Origin: Prevotella sp.
GTDB lineage: Bacteria; Bacteroidota; Bacteroidia; Bacteroidales; Bacteroidaceae
Direction: 5' to 3'
DNA length: 64,000 bases
Assembly: GCA_017458125.1 (NCBI GenBank)
Contig: JAFTGB010000066.1
Span: forward strand, 1-64,000
A model generated the notes under the pieces. The model was not told the DNA's origin, did no database searches, and worked only from the letters and a program-made list of their open reading frames with translations. Shown piece after piece: positions 36,585 to 45,405 of this stretch. The position numbers were made by a program, and so were the translations under genes. Within the stretch, counting starts at the first letter, position 1. Each line of letters begins with the position of its first letter.

Positions 36585-38876
36585 TTAGAAGTTAACCGAC
36601 AGGTGTGCCATGAAGTTGAACGGTGCTGAGGGTGCGAAGCCAGCATTGTACTGGTCGTGGGTTTCCCAGCCAGTGGCTACCACCTTGCCGTTCTCCTTGG
36701 TGAAGGCAGGGGCGGCCCAGCCGTTGTTGTCGAACTTAGCCGAGAAGAGGTTGTAGAGCGTCACGCCGACGGTGGCATCCTTCAGTCCGAACTTAGGCAG
36801 ACGGAAGTTGTACGACAGGTCGAGGTTCGTGGTGAAGTGTCCGTCCAGCATCATGCTGACATCTACAGGCTTGTCGTTGTCGTCAAGTGTCTGGTAGCTC
36901 TTCATACCTGTGTTGGTCAGGTACTGGTCGCTGATGTAGCGGCTCTGCACCGAGGCCTTGAAACCACAGTATCTGAAGGTCAGGATGTTGTTCAGCAGGA
37001 AGTCGGGCGAGAAGGCCAAGGGCTGGTTGCCTAAGTTGGCCACCGTGCCGTCGGTCAGATTGACTGTGATGTCCTTGACGCGGTTCTTCGACCATGTGGC
37101 GTTGATGTCCCAGCGGAACCAGTCTACGGGTTTCCATGCTGCCTCTAACTCAATGCCGAGTCGGTAGCTCTTAGGCATGTTGCGGGTGATGGCCTCACCA
37201 ATCTTGTCTATCTCGCCCGTCAGCACAAACTGGTCCTTGTAGTCCATCCAATAGAGGTTGGCGCCAGCCGAGAAACGTTCCGACTGGAACTTGTAGCCGG
37301 CCTCCAGGTCGTTCAGGCGTTCCGTCTTCGGACGTTCCAGACCGGCATTGTTGTTGTTCTCGAAGTTGTTGCGGGTCGGCTCCTTGTGTGCGATGGCATA
37401 CGAGGCATACACCTTATGGTTCGGCGTGATGTCGTAGTTCAGTCCGAACTTGGGGTTAAAGAAGTCGTACGACTCCTTGATGTCGTAGACGATGCGCTTT
37501 TCCGTATCCCAGTCAATCTCGTCCGTCGGACCGTTCATCTTGATGCCGATGTGGCGGTACTGCAAGTCGAGGAAGGCATTTAGACCCGGCAGCAAGTCGT
37601 AGGTCGCCTTGCCGTAGATGTTGAAGTCGGTTTTCTTCGTGTTGTTATCGTAGTAGCGGTGGTCGGGGAAGAGCTCGTCGACGGGCTTCTTGACCCAGGG
37701 GGTGAGTCCGTAGTGGTCGCCGTCGTACTTGTTCCAGCCTCCCCCGAAGATAGCCGTCAGGTTCTGCTTGTTGTCGTAGGTCAGCGAGGCTACAGCACCA
37801 TAGAAGTCGTTGTCCATCGTCTTCCTGCGCACCAGGTCGCTCTCGGCCCAGGTCTTCTGGTTGTCCAGATCGTACTCGAAGAGCGTGCGGCTCGTCTTAT
37901 ACTCATTATAATAGCCGTGTCCCTTTGTATAGTGCAGGGCGGCATTCAGCTTCAATTCGTTGCTGATGTTCTGGTTCCAGATGAGTTGGTAGTTCTGCTG
38001 ATGGTAGTTGTCGGTCTGGTCGTCGTAGTAGTGGCGGTTACCCTGCTCGTCCCAGTATTCACCGCACGAGTTGTAAGTGCGTCCGTAGAGCGACTGCTCA
38101 TACTTTGAGGTGTAGTTCCAGGCGTGGTAGGTCTCCTCAATACCGTTGAAGGTAATGAATTTCATTACCGTATTGTCGCCAAACCAGCCAGCCTGCAGGA
38201 AGTAGCTGTTCAATTTGGTAGAGGCACGGTCCAGATACCCCTTAGACCCGATGTCCGACAGTCGGCCCTGCAGTCCCCAATGCTCTTTAAGCAGACCGGT
38301 GCTGAAGCGTACCGTCTCCTTATGCGAATAGTAGGAGCCGGCACTCAGGTCGACACCCACATAGGGATTGATACCGATGTTCTCGGTCAGCATGTTAATG
38401 GTGGCACCGAAGGCACCGGCACCGTTGGTCGACGTGCCCACACCGCGCTGAATCTGCATCGACTGCACCGAGGAGGCAAAGTCGCCCATGTTGACCCAGT
38501 AGAGTCCGGCACTCTCAGCGTCGTTCATTGGGATGCCGTTGGCGGTGATGTTGATGCGGGTGGGGTCTGTACCACGTACACGGATGCTGGTATATCCGAT
38601 ACCGTTACCTGCATCGCTGGTTGTCGTCACTGATGGGGTCAGCGACAGCAGGTAGGGGATGTCTTGTCCGTGGTTGACAGCTTTCAGCTCTTCTTTCCCC
38701 ACATTGGTGAAGGCCATGGGCGTCTTCTTCGTAGCACGTACGGCAGTTACCTGCACCTCTTCCAGGTCTACACTCTTCAGCGTGTCAGCATCAGCCGCAC
38801 GCTGTTCTTTCACTCCTGCTGCATTCCCTGCCACAGCGGTGGCAAGCCATGCGAGGGTCATCATCAGTTTTTGCAT
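36585..38876 (-). CDS. TonB-dependent receptor for thiamine
   Basis: A 763-residue outer-membrane gated channel. The signal peptide is followed by a TonB-box-like segment (LEEVQVTAVRA near residue 40), then the plug domain (IRVRGTDPTRINITANGIPMNDAES, GAGAFGATINMLT) and a 22-strand barrel ending in a C-terminal Phe (FMAHLSVNF). No N-terminal carboxypeptidase-like domain is seen. The substrate is inferred from the TPP riboswitch directly upstream and from pnuT and thiN downstream. The pnuT gene starts 5 bp after its stop codon. Confidence 0.92.
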   Translation of the reverse strand: MQKLMMTLAWLATAVAGNAAGVKEQRAADADTLKSVDLEEVQVTAVRATKKTPMAFTNVGKEELKAVNHGQDIPYLLSLTPSVTTTSDAGNGIGYTSIRVRGTDPTRINITANGIPMNDAESAGLYWVNMGDFASSVQSMQIQRGVGTSTNGAGAFGATINMLTENIGINPYVGVDLSAGSYYSHKETVRFSTGLLKEHWGLQGRLSDIGSKGYLDRASTKLNSYFLQAGWFGDNTVMKFITFNGIEETYHAWNYTSKYEQSLYGRTYNSCGEYWDEQGNRHYYDDQTDNYHQQNYQLIWNQNISNELKLNAALHYTKGHGYYNEYKTSRTLFEYDLDNQKTWAESDLVRRKTMDNDFYGAVASLTYDNKQNLTAIFGGGWNKYDGDHYGLTPWVKKPVDELFPDHRYYDNNTKKTDFNIYGKATYDLLPGLNAFLDLQYRHIGIKMNGPTDEIDWDTEKRIVYDIKESYDFFNPKFGLNYDITPNHKVYASYAIAHKEPTRNNFENNNNAGLERPKTERLNDLEAGYKFQSERFSAGANLYWMDYKDQFVLTGEIDKIGEAITRNMPKSYRLGIELEAAWKPVDWFRWDINATWSKNRVKDITVNLTDGTVANLGNQPLAFSPDFLLNNILTFRYCGFKASVQSRYISDQYLTNTGMKSYQTLDDNDKPVDVSMMLDGHFTTNLDLSYNFRLPKFGLKDATVGVTLYNLFSAKFDNNGWAAPAFTKENGKVVATGWETHDQYNAGFAPSAPFNFMAHLSVNF

Positions 38877-38880
38877 TTTT

Positions 38881-38908
38881 CCTTATTTAGATAAATGAAT
38901 AAATAAGG
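38881..38908 (-). promoter_or_regulatory. Start-codon-proximal hairpin of the thiamine receptor mRNA
   Basis: ccttattta pairs with taaataagg (9-bp stem, 10-nt loop) on the minus-strand message. The 3' arm includes the purine AAGG just before the ATG at 38876. It could serve as the expression switch of the riboswitch by hiding the initiation region. Confidence 0.6.
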
Positions 38909-38929
38909 GGATTTCGATTCTTCCTTACT

Positions 38930-39010
38930 CTGTCATCCCTACGTCGGCATTACCCGTATCAGGTTCAGAAGGGTATCATCTCAGCCCGCAACAGCGAGCA
39001 CCCCTTGACG
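38930..39010 (-). promoter_or_regulatory. TPP riboswitch
   Basis: The minus strand carries the full thi-box: ggggtgc, then gcgggCTGAGATgatacccttctGAACCTGATacGGGTAATGCCgacgtAGGGATGA in order (38932-39005). The CTGAGA and ACCTGAT...TAATGCC cores are intact. The TACCTTTG promoter lies upstream at 39033-39040. It controls the TonB receptor-pnuT-thiN operon: TPP binding should switch it off. Confidence 0.95.
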
Positions 39011-39105
39011 AGCACTTTGCTCAAATCGGGCGCAAAGGTACGACAAAAAATTAAAATTAAGGCATAAAAGATGAAAAAGAAGCATGTCAGTCCCCTTTTT
39101 CACAA

Positions 39106-39121
39106 TAAATTTGTAATTTTG
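39106..39121 (+). promoter_or_regulatory. Overlapping -7 elements of the thioesterase gene
   Basis: TAAATTTG (39106-39113) and TAATTTTG (39114-39121) lie directly in tandem, 25 bp before the ATG at 39146. Confidence 0.55.
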
Positions 39122-39145
39122 CGCACCAAACACAACATCGTAACT

Positions 39146-39553
39146 ATGACACTGAAGGATTTTTTCAAGAAAGACCGGTTTGCGGCACTTGCTGGTGTGG
39201 AACTGTTAGAAGTAAAGGAAGGCTATGCGAAAGCCCGCATGCTGGTGACACCCGAACACTTGAATGGTGGCGGCGTCTGTCAGGGGGGAGCATTGTTTAC
39301 ATTGGCCGACCTGGCCTGTGCCGCTGCTGTCAACAGTCACCTGATACTTACGCTTGGCACTTCTGCCAATATCACCTTTGTGGCTAACGTCAGCGAAGGC
39401 TACGTCTTTGCTGAAGCCCGCGAACTGGTAGACCATCCCAAGATGCCTTACTGTGAGGTTCGTGTGACGGACGAGACAGACCGCCTTTTGGCTGTCTTTA
39501 CCTCCAGTTGTTACCGTAAAAAAGGGGCGGTCATTGATGCTGACCGCCCCTGA
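39146..39553 (+). CDS. PaaI-type hotdog thioesterase
   Basis: A 135-residue acyl-CoA thioesterase of the hotdog fold. The signature HLNGGGVCQGGALFTLADLACAAA matches the PaaI group, which releases phenylacetyl-CoA derivatives to recycle CoA. Its neighbours on the other strand include two phenylacetate-CoA ligases, which supports an aryl-CoA substrate. The ATG at 39146 is chosen because it follows the promoter at a normal distance. The last codons (GAVIDADRP) lie inside the terminator hairpin of the convergent operon. Confidence 0.88.
   Translation: MTLKDFFKKDRFAALAGVELLEVKEGYAKARMLVTPEHLNGGGVCQGGALFTLADLACAAAVNSHLILTLGTSANITFVANVSEGYVFAEARELVDHPKMPYCEVRVTDETDRLLAVFTSSCYRKKGAVIDADRP
39518..39550 (-). 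terminator. Terminator of the aryl-acid operon, embedded in the thioesterase 3' end
   Basis: ggggcggtca pairs with tgaccgcccc (10-bp perfect stem, 7-nt loop), followed on the minus strand by TTTTTT. It lies just beyond the ACT gene stop and inside the thioesterase coding region. Confidence 0.8.
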
Positions 39554-39559
39554 TGACGC

Positions 39560-39988
39560 TTATACGAGCTTCGACAGGTCGGGTTCTTCAATGTAACGCA
39601 GCTTGTTGTCAATGATGACTTTCTCAGCCTCATTGGCGTTTTCTGTGCGGAACACCATGATGCCCTTGCCGCGAAGCAGGAAGGTATACATGTAGGCGAT
39701 GGAGATGCCTGCCTTCGAGAACGTCTCGACAGCATCGGCGCAGCGTCCAGGCTCGTCGTCGAGTTCAAGGGCGAAGACGTTGCTCTGGGCAACGGCTACT
39801 CCGCCTTTCTTCAGCTCCTCGTAGGCACGTTGTGGTTCTGAACAGATGAGACGGTAAATGCCGTACTCAGCAGTGTCTGCTATGGTGGAGGCCACAATCT
39901 GAATCTGGGCCTGCTTGAGAATCTGTAGCACTTTGATGAGCGTGCCCGAACGGTTCTCAATGAAAATGGAAAGTTGATTGATAGTCAT
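39560..39988 (-). CDS. Tandem ACT domain protein
   Basis: A 142-residue protein with two ACT domains (TINQLSIFIENRSGTLIKVLQIL and NVFALELDDEPGRCADAVETF), a fold that binds amino acids. Stand-alone tandem ACT proteins are often found beside phenylacetate-CoA ligase and indolepyruvate oxidoreductase genes in anaerobes, probably as sensors of aromatic amino acids. Last gene of the operon; the gap to the ligase gene (39989-40045) is filled with 'actattta' words. Confidence 0.88.
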   Translation of the reverse strand: MTINQLSIFIENRSGTLIKVLQILKQAQIQIVASTIADTAEYGIYRLICSEPQRAYEELKKGGVAVAQSNVFALELDDEPGRCADAVETFSKAGISIAYMYTFLLRGKGIMVFRTENANEAEKVIIDNKLRYIEEPDLSKLV

Positions 39989-40045
39989 AATGGTAATTTA
40001 CTATTTGACGATTTACTATTTACTATTTTTTACGATTCTTCAATT

Positions 40046-41356
40046 CTACTGATAAACCTTTCGCTTGTCGACCACACGTACTGCTTTGCCTTCGCTGACA
40101 GGCAAGGTTCCCTTTGGCACAATGCGGATGCGCGGCTTCAGCAATATCTCATCGCCCACTCGGTGACGGATCTCTTTGGCCAGGTTCTCAATCAGCGAGT
40201 AGTTGTCGGTAGGCTCAGCCAGTTCTACTTCGATAATCATCTGGTCGTTATTGTCTTCGGTGACGAGCGTGATGAGGTAGTTGTTGCCCAGTTCGGGGAA
40301 CTGCATGAGAATCTTCTCAACCTGAATGGGGAAGATGTTGACACCGCGCAGCACAATCATGTCGTCGGAACGGCCGCGCATGCGGTCCAGTCGCACATGG
40401 TTGCGCCCACAAGGGCATGTACGGCCTAAGACACGCGTGAGGTCACGGGTGCGATAGCGCAGCAGGGGCATAGCTTCGCGGCAGAGCGAGGTGAGCACCA
40501 GCTCGCCAATCTCGCCGTCGGGTACAGGCTCCAGCGTCTCAGGGTCTACAATCTCTACGATGTAGTAGTCCTCCCAGAAGTGCAGGCCGTTCTGCTCGGG
40601 GCACTCAAAGCCGACGCCCGGTCCGCACATCTCCGACATGCCGAACGAGTTGTAAGCCTTGACGCCCATCATCTGCTCTATGCGCTGGCGCTGCTCTTCA
40701 GAGTGCGGTTCGGCACCGATGGCCAGAACCTTCAGTTTGGTGTCGCGCCGTGGGTCTACACCCTCCTGCTGCATCACCTCATAGAGTCGGGTGACGTACG
40801 AAGGAATGGCGTGGATGGCCGTAGTGCCGAAGTCCTTGATGAACTTAATCTGGCGTAGCGAGTTGCCGGCAGCGGCAGGAATGGTGAGCATGCCCAGTCG
40901 CTCAGCGCCATACTGGAAGCCCAGACCGCCTGTGAACATGCCGTAGCCCGACGAGTTCTGAAACACGTCGTCAGGGCGCAGACCTACCATCCACAGGTTG
41001 CGGGCTACCTGGTTGGCCCATTCGTTCAGGTCCTTCTGTGTGTGCAGGATGACGGTGGGGTTTCCTGTGGTTCCGCTGGACGAGTGCAGACGCACGCAGT
41101 CCTTCAGGGGTACGCACGACATGCCGAAGGGATAGGTGTCGCGCAAGTCCTGCTTTGTGGTGAAGGGAATCTTGCGAACGTCATCCAATGTCTTGATGTC
41201 ATCAGGCGTGATGCCTGCTTCTTTGAACTTTTTCTGATAGAACTCGTTTTGCATGCAGTGGCGCACAGTCTTTTGCAGACGCTCCAGCTGAAGCGCCTCA
41301 ATCTGCTCGCGACTCATGGTCTCGAATTCAGGATTAAAATAATTAGATTGTTGCAT
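40046..41356 (-). CDS. paaK: Phenylacetate-CoA ligase (paralogue 2)
   Basis: An ANL-superfamily AMP-forming ligase of 436 residues that activates phenylacetate or related arylacetates to CoA thioesters. The adenylation motif LHSSSGTTGNPTVILHT is present, with YNSFGMSEMCGPG, LRYRTRDLTRVLG and the C-terminal GRSDDMIVLRGVNIFP hinge. A CPCGR zinc-type cysteine pair lies near residue 315. It follows the first ligase by 9 bp. The two paralogues share organisation but differ clearly in sequence, so they probably have different aryl substrates. Confidence 0.93.
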   Translation of the reverse strand: MQQSNYFNPEFETMSREQIEALQLERLQKTVRHCMQNEFYQKKFKEAGITPDDIKTLDDVRKIPFTTKQDLRDTYPFGMSCVPLKDCVRLHSSSGTTGNPTVILHTQKDLNEWANQVARNLWMVGLRPDDVFQNSSGYGMFTGGLGFQYGAERLGMLTIPAAAGNSLRQIKFIKDFGTTAIHAIPSYVTRLYEVMQQEGVDPRRDTKLKVLAIGAEPHSEEQRQRIEQMMGVKAYNSFGMSEMCGPGVGFECPEQNGLHFWEDYYIVEIVDPETLEPVPDGEIGELVLTSLCREAMPLLRYRTRDLTRVLGRTCPCGRNHVRLDRMRGRSDDMIVLRGVNIFPIQVEKILMQFPELGNNYLITLVTEDNNDQMIIEVELAEPTDNYSLIENLAKEIRHRVGDEILLKPRIRIVPKGTLPVSEGKAVRVVDKRKVYQ

Positions 41357-41365
41357 GATGGTTAT

Positions 41366-42673
41366 TTATAGTTTGCGATTGTCTATCACATGTGCGCTCT
41401 TGCCTTGGCTACGCTCGATGGTGTTAGGAGCCTTGAGCTGAACCTTGGCCGAGATGCTGAGCACGCTCTTGAGCTTGTTGCTGAGCTTCTTCTCCAGAGA
41501 GGCGACGGCAGCGGGCGTATCGAAGATGCCCGTGAAGTGCTCCTGACGAATTTCCACCTGTACCTGTAGCGTGTCGAGGTTGTTGACACGGTCGACGATG
41601 AGCATATAGCGCGGGGCAAACTCGGGCATCGACAGTACGACGCTCTCCACCTGCGAGGGGAACACGTTGATACCGCGGATGATGAGCATGTCGTCCGAAC
41701 GGCCCTCGATGCGTCCCATGCGTACAGAGGTTCGCCCGCAGTCGCACTGTCCGTCCATGAGCGAGCACAGGTCGCGAGTGCGATAGCGCAGCACGGGCAT
41801 GCCCTCCTTGGTCAATGTCGTAAAGACCAGTTCACCCGTTTGTCCGTAGGGCAGGGGTTCCAGTGTGGTGGGGTTGATGATTTCGGGATAGAAGTGGTCT
41901 TCGCAGATGTGGCTGCCGTGCTGCATCTTGCACTCGTAGCTCACTGAGGGGCCCATCACTTCGGATAGTCCGTAGAGGTTGTAGCCCTTCAGTCCCAGTC
42001 GCTCCTCAATCTCCTTGCGCATGTTTTCCGTCCAAGGCTCAGCACCGAAGGCACCCACACGCAGCTTGATCTGGTCTTTCGAGATACCCATCTTGTCCAT
42101 GGTCTCTGCCAGATAAAGGGCATAGCTGGGTGTGCAGGCAATACCCGTCACGCCCAGGTCGCGGATGAGCTTCAGGTGCTTCTCCGTATTACCCGTCGAG
42201 GCAGGCACTACCGAGGCTCCCAAATGCTCTACACCGTAGTGGGCACCTAAGCCGCCCGTGAACAGGCCATAGCCGTAAGACACCGAGAAGATGTCGTCGC
42301 GGGTGACGCCGTAGGCCGTCAGACAGCGTGCCATGCACTCGCTCCACACGCCAATGTCCTTACGGGTATAGCCCACGATGGTAGGGTTGCCCGTGGTACC
42401 GCTGGAGGCATGGATGCGGATAATCTCGCTCTGCGGAGCAGCCTGCAGGCCGAAGGGATAGTTGTCGCGCAGGTCCTTCTTCGTAGTGAAAGGTAGCTTC
42501 TTGATGTCCTCGATGGTCTTTATGTCATCAGGACGGATGTCCAGCTCCTGCATTTTGTTACGGTAGAACGGTACGTGGTGGTACACATACTCTACAATCC
42601 TGTGAAGTCTCTTACCTTGCAGCGCGCTCATTTCGTCGCGGCTCATGCATTCTTTATTGGGATTCCAAATCAT
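41366..42673 (-). CDS. paaK: Phenylacetate-CoA ligase (paralogue 1)
   Basis: 435 residues. Motifs: IHASSGTTGNPTIVGYTRKD, LYGLSEVMGPSVSYE, LRYRTRDLCSLMDGQCDCGR and GRSDDMLIIRGINVFP. Same family as the next gene. The paired ligases beside indolepyruvate oxidoreductase suggest that phenyl-, hydroxyphenyl- and indoleacetate are handled. The gap to the symporter gene (42674-42716) carries 'tatttaaggatttacgatttt' words. Confidence 0.93.
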   Translation of the reverse strand: MIWNPNKECMSRDEMSALQGKRLHRIVEYVYHHVPFYRNKMQELDIRPDDIKTIEDIKKLPFTTKKDLRDNYPFGLQAAPQSEIIRIHASSGTTGNPTIVGYTRKDIGVWSECMARCLTAYGVTRDDIFSVSYGYGLFTGGLGAHYGVEHLGASVVPASTGNTEKHLKLIRDLGVTGIACTPSYALYLAETMDKMGISKDQIKLRVGAFGAEPWTENMRKEIEERLGLKGYNLYGLSEVMGPSVSYECKMQHGSHICEDHFYPEIINPTTLEPLPYGQTGELVFTTLTKEGMPVLRYRTRDLCSLMDGQCDCGRTSVRMGRIEGRSDDMLIIRGINVFPSQVESVVLSMPEFAPRYMLIVDRVNNLDTLQVQVEIRQEHFTGIFDTPAAVASLEKKLSNKLKSVLSISAKVQLKAPNTIERSQGKSAHVIDNRKL

Positions 42674-42716
42674 CTTGTTTATTTTCTATTTAAGGATTTA
42701 CGATTTTCTGTTTATT

Positions 42717-44240
42717 TTATTGATAGCATTCAAATATCTTGCTAACGGTCTGGTTGTTCATCTTCTTAGTGAAGAGGCTGACAGCCCATACCACGGGGAA
42801 GCCGCCAACCATGGCTATGGCACCGCAGTTGATGGGGTTGATAGGGTTGCCCGCCAGCATGTTGACCACCGTGATGCCCACACCCCAGATGAAGCAGGCC
42901 CAGACCGAGGCGGTGGTGACGCCGCGCCAGTAAAGTCCCAGCATGAAGGGAGCAAGGAAGGCTCCTGCCAGTGCACCCCACGAGATGCCCATGAGCTGTG
43001 CGATGAATGTGGGCGGGTTAAGGGCGATGAGCAGTGATATGGCGATGAAGAACATGATGAGCACGCGCATCACCACCACCTTGCGGCGTTCAATTTTCTC
43101 TGACACGATGTCGTCGATGGTGCCTTCCTCCACCTCGCCGGGCAGCGATTTCTTGTCGCGATAGATGAGGTCGAGGGTCATCGTGCTCGACGATGTCAGC
43201 ACCAGCGATGCCAGTGTCGACATAGATGCCGACAGCACCAGCAGCACCACGAGGGCGATGAGGATGTCGGGCAGTGTCACCAGCATCGACGGCACAATGC
43301 TGTCGAAGGCCAGCTTGCCGTTGGGCAGCAGGGGCGGTGTGCCGTACAGTCGGCCGAAGCCTCCCAGAAAGTAGCAGCCGCCAGCCACGATGAGGGCGAA
43401 GATGGTAGAGATGACGGTGCCGCGGCGTATGGCGCTCTCGTCCGTTATAGAGTAGAACTTACCCACCATCTGGGGCAGCCCCCATGTGCCTAACGAGGTT
43501 AGGATGACGACACCTAACAGGTTCCACGGGTCAGGACCGAACCATGAGGCGAATCCACCGTTGACCGTCGGGTCGGTGTCTGAGGGCAACTGCGCCAACT
43601 TGTCTACGGCAGCCGTCAGTCCGCCCTGTGCGTTGAGCACAGCTACGATGACGGCCACGATGCCGAAGAGCATGATGATGCCTTGTATGAAGTCGTTCAT
43701 GGCCGTGGCTTTATATCCGCCGAGGATGACGTAGATGGCCGTCAGTATGGCCATGATGATGACACAATACTCGTAAGGAATGCCAAAGCCCATCTCGAAG
43801 AGTGTGGAGATGCCCTTGTAGACACCGGCAGTGTAGGGGATGAGGAATACGAAGGCAATGATGCTGGCTGCTACGCGCAGTCCTTGGTCGTTGAAGCGCG
43901 TGCCAAAGAAGTCTGGCATGGTGCGGCTCTCTATGTGCTGCGTCATCAGTTTGGTGCGGCGGCCTAACACTATCCAGGCCAGCAGCGAGCCGATGATGGC
44001 GTTGCCAATGCCAATCCATGTAGACGACAAGCCGTACTTCCAGCCGAACTGTCCGGCATAGCCTACGAAGACCACTGCCGAGAAGTAGCTGGTGCCGTAT
44101 GCGAAGGCCGTCAGCCACGGGCCTACCGAGCGTCCGCCCAGCACAAAACCGTCTACGCTGGCAGCCTGTTTGCGGCTGTAGATGCCTACGCCAAGCATGA
44201 CGGCAAAGAATATGATTGTTAAAAGTATCTTGATAACCAT
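42717..44240 (-). CDS. Sodium:solute symporter (SSS family)
   Basis: A 507-residue inner-membrane carrier with about 13 helices. SSS hallmarks are visible: VDGFVLGGRSVGPWLTAFAYGTSYFSAVVFVGYAGQFG in the first core helices and ILGGYKATAMNDFIQGIIML, the family signature. The genes around it (aryl-CoA ligases, IOR, porin) make an aromatic or other organic acid a reasonable substrate, but SSS carriers are diverse (sugars, proline, pantothenate). The gap to the porin gene holds 'tactatttacgatttactattt' words. Confidence 0.87.
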   Translation of the reverse strand: MVIKILLTIIFFAVMLGVGIYSRKQAASVDGFVLGGRSVGPWLTAFAYGTSYFSAVVFVGYAGQFGWKYGLSSTWIGIGNAIIGSLLAWIVLGRRTKLMTQHIESRTMPDFFGTRFNDQGLRVAASIIAFVFLIPYTAGVYKGISTLFEMGFGIPYEYCVIIMAILTAIYVILGGYKATAMNDFIQGIIMLFGIVAVIVAVLNAQGGLTAAVDKLAQLPSDTDPTVNGGFASWFGPDPWNLLGVVILTSLGTWGLPQMVGKFYSITDESAIRRGTVISTIFALIVAGGCYFLGGFGRLYGTPPLLPNGKLAFDSIVPSMLVTLPDILIALVVLLVLSASMSTLASLVLTSSSTMTLDLIYRDKKSLPGEVEEGTIDDIVSEKIERRKVVVMRVLIMFFIAISLLIALNPPTFIAQLMGISWGALAGAFLAPFMLGLYWRGVTTASVWACFIWGVGITVVNMLAGNPINPINCGAIAMVGGFPVVWAVSLFTKKMNNQTVSKIFECYQ

Positions 44241-44285
44241 CTTGGTGATTTGCTATTTTAGTATTTACTATTTACGATTTACTAT

Positions 44286-45371
44286 TTATTTCTTTTTGCC
44301 TGTGTAGTCTAATCGAATTTGCATCTGTGCCATGATAGCGTGGTTGGCACCGTGCTGGAACTGGCCCCCTTGGGTGTATGCACTCTTGTAGACATACTGC
44401 ACCTGGAAGCGGCATTTCTTGTAGAACCACCACTGCACGCCTGCTATGACTTTGTGCTGGTCCATGCCCAGCGAGGTGTTGAAGTTGAAGAAGTCGTAGC
44501 TGCCCACCAGGTCGACACCCTTGCCTATGGGCACGTTGCCCGTTACGTATGCACCGCGGCTGGTAGCGTCGCCGTCCTTACCCTCCAAGTATTCACCGTG
44601 CACGTTGAACCGTGGCGACTTGTAGTCGAAGCCCACCGTCCAGCGGTTGCGTTTGTAGTTGTCGCCCTCCTTGATGTCAGGGTTGTAGAGCGACTCCTTG
44701 ATGGCATGGCCGCGGCCTATCTGTCCTGTAGCCACCAAGTTGAGTCCCTTTACGGGCCGGTACTCTATACGGCCGATGAAGTCCTTCTCCTTGTTGCCGT
44801 CCTTTTTGTTGATGCCCTGTCCGTTCATCACCTGTGCCTCGTAGCGCAGCTTGCCGTCGTTGGTCTCGCCGAAGACGGCCAGTCCCAGGTCACGACCGTA
44901 CTGCACGCCCATCAGCGGGTCGCTGCCGCAGCCCGTGAGGAAGGTGACAGCCTCCGAGTAGACGTCGATGGCCTCCATGGATGTCGGCGACAGGGGGTTC
45001 TCTACTGACACTCCGTTCTTGAACTGTCCCAGACGGACGGTCAGTGCCTTGTTGTTGGTCAGTCGGTAGTCAGTGTAATACTCCTGCACGGCGCTGGAAA
45101 AGTCGTGCATAAACAGGAACGACCAGCGGTCGGTAATCTGGGCATTAACCCAGAAGAGGACGCGTTTCAGCTCGAAAGTGCCTTTGTCCTCACCGCCCTG
45201 GTGCGTGTAGTTGAAGCCGCCCTGTGCATAGCCATGCAGCTGGACGCGCTCTGTGACGTCTTTCAGCCAGTCAGTGTTGCCGGCTGACTCCGATTGTCCC
45301 ATGGCAGCGGTACTGCTGAACACGGCCATCAGTGTGGCCAGTGTCCCTTGAACGAAATGTTTTCTTTTCAT
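44286..45371 (-). CDS. Outer-membrane porin, OprP/OprO-like
   Basis: A 361-residue beta-barrel from the ATG at 45371 (signal KRKHFVQGTLATLMAVFSSTAAMGQ). An 18-residue longer frame overlaps the aminotransferase and is rejected. The barrel has alternating aromatic strands (YAQGGFNYTHQGG, FELKRVLFWVNAQITDRWSFLFMHDF) and ends with RLDYTGKKK. The family forms anion-selective porins, often for phosphate or polyanions. Placed between the aminotransferase and the symporter, it probably admits the operon's carboxylate substrate. Confidence 0.82.
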   Translation of the reverse strand: MKRKHFVQGTLATLMAVFSSTAAMGQSESAGNTDWLKDVTERVQLHGYAQGGFNYTHQGGEDKGTFELKRVLFWVNAQITDRWSFLFMHDFSSAVQEYYTDYRLTNNKALTVRLGQFKNGVSVENPLSPTSMEAIDVYSEAVTFLTGCGSDPLMGVQYGRDLGLAVFGETNDGKLRYEAQVMNGQGINKKDGNKEKDFIGRIEYRPVKGLNLVATGQIGRGHAIKESLYNPDIKEGDNYKRNRWTVGFDYKSPRFNVHGEYLEGKDGDATSRGAYVTGNVPIGKGVDLVGSYDFFNFNTSLGMDQHKVIAGVQWWFYKKCRFQVQYVYKSAYTQGGQFQHGANHAIMAQMQIRLDYTGKKK

Positions 45372-45405
45372 GTTGTCTTGGTTTTGTTTAAGTGTTAGTG
45401 TATAT

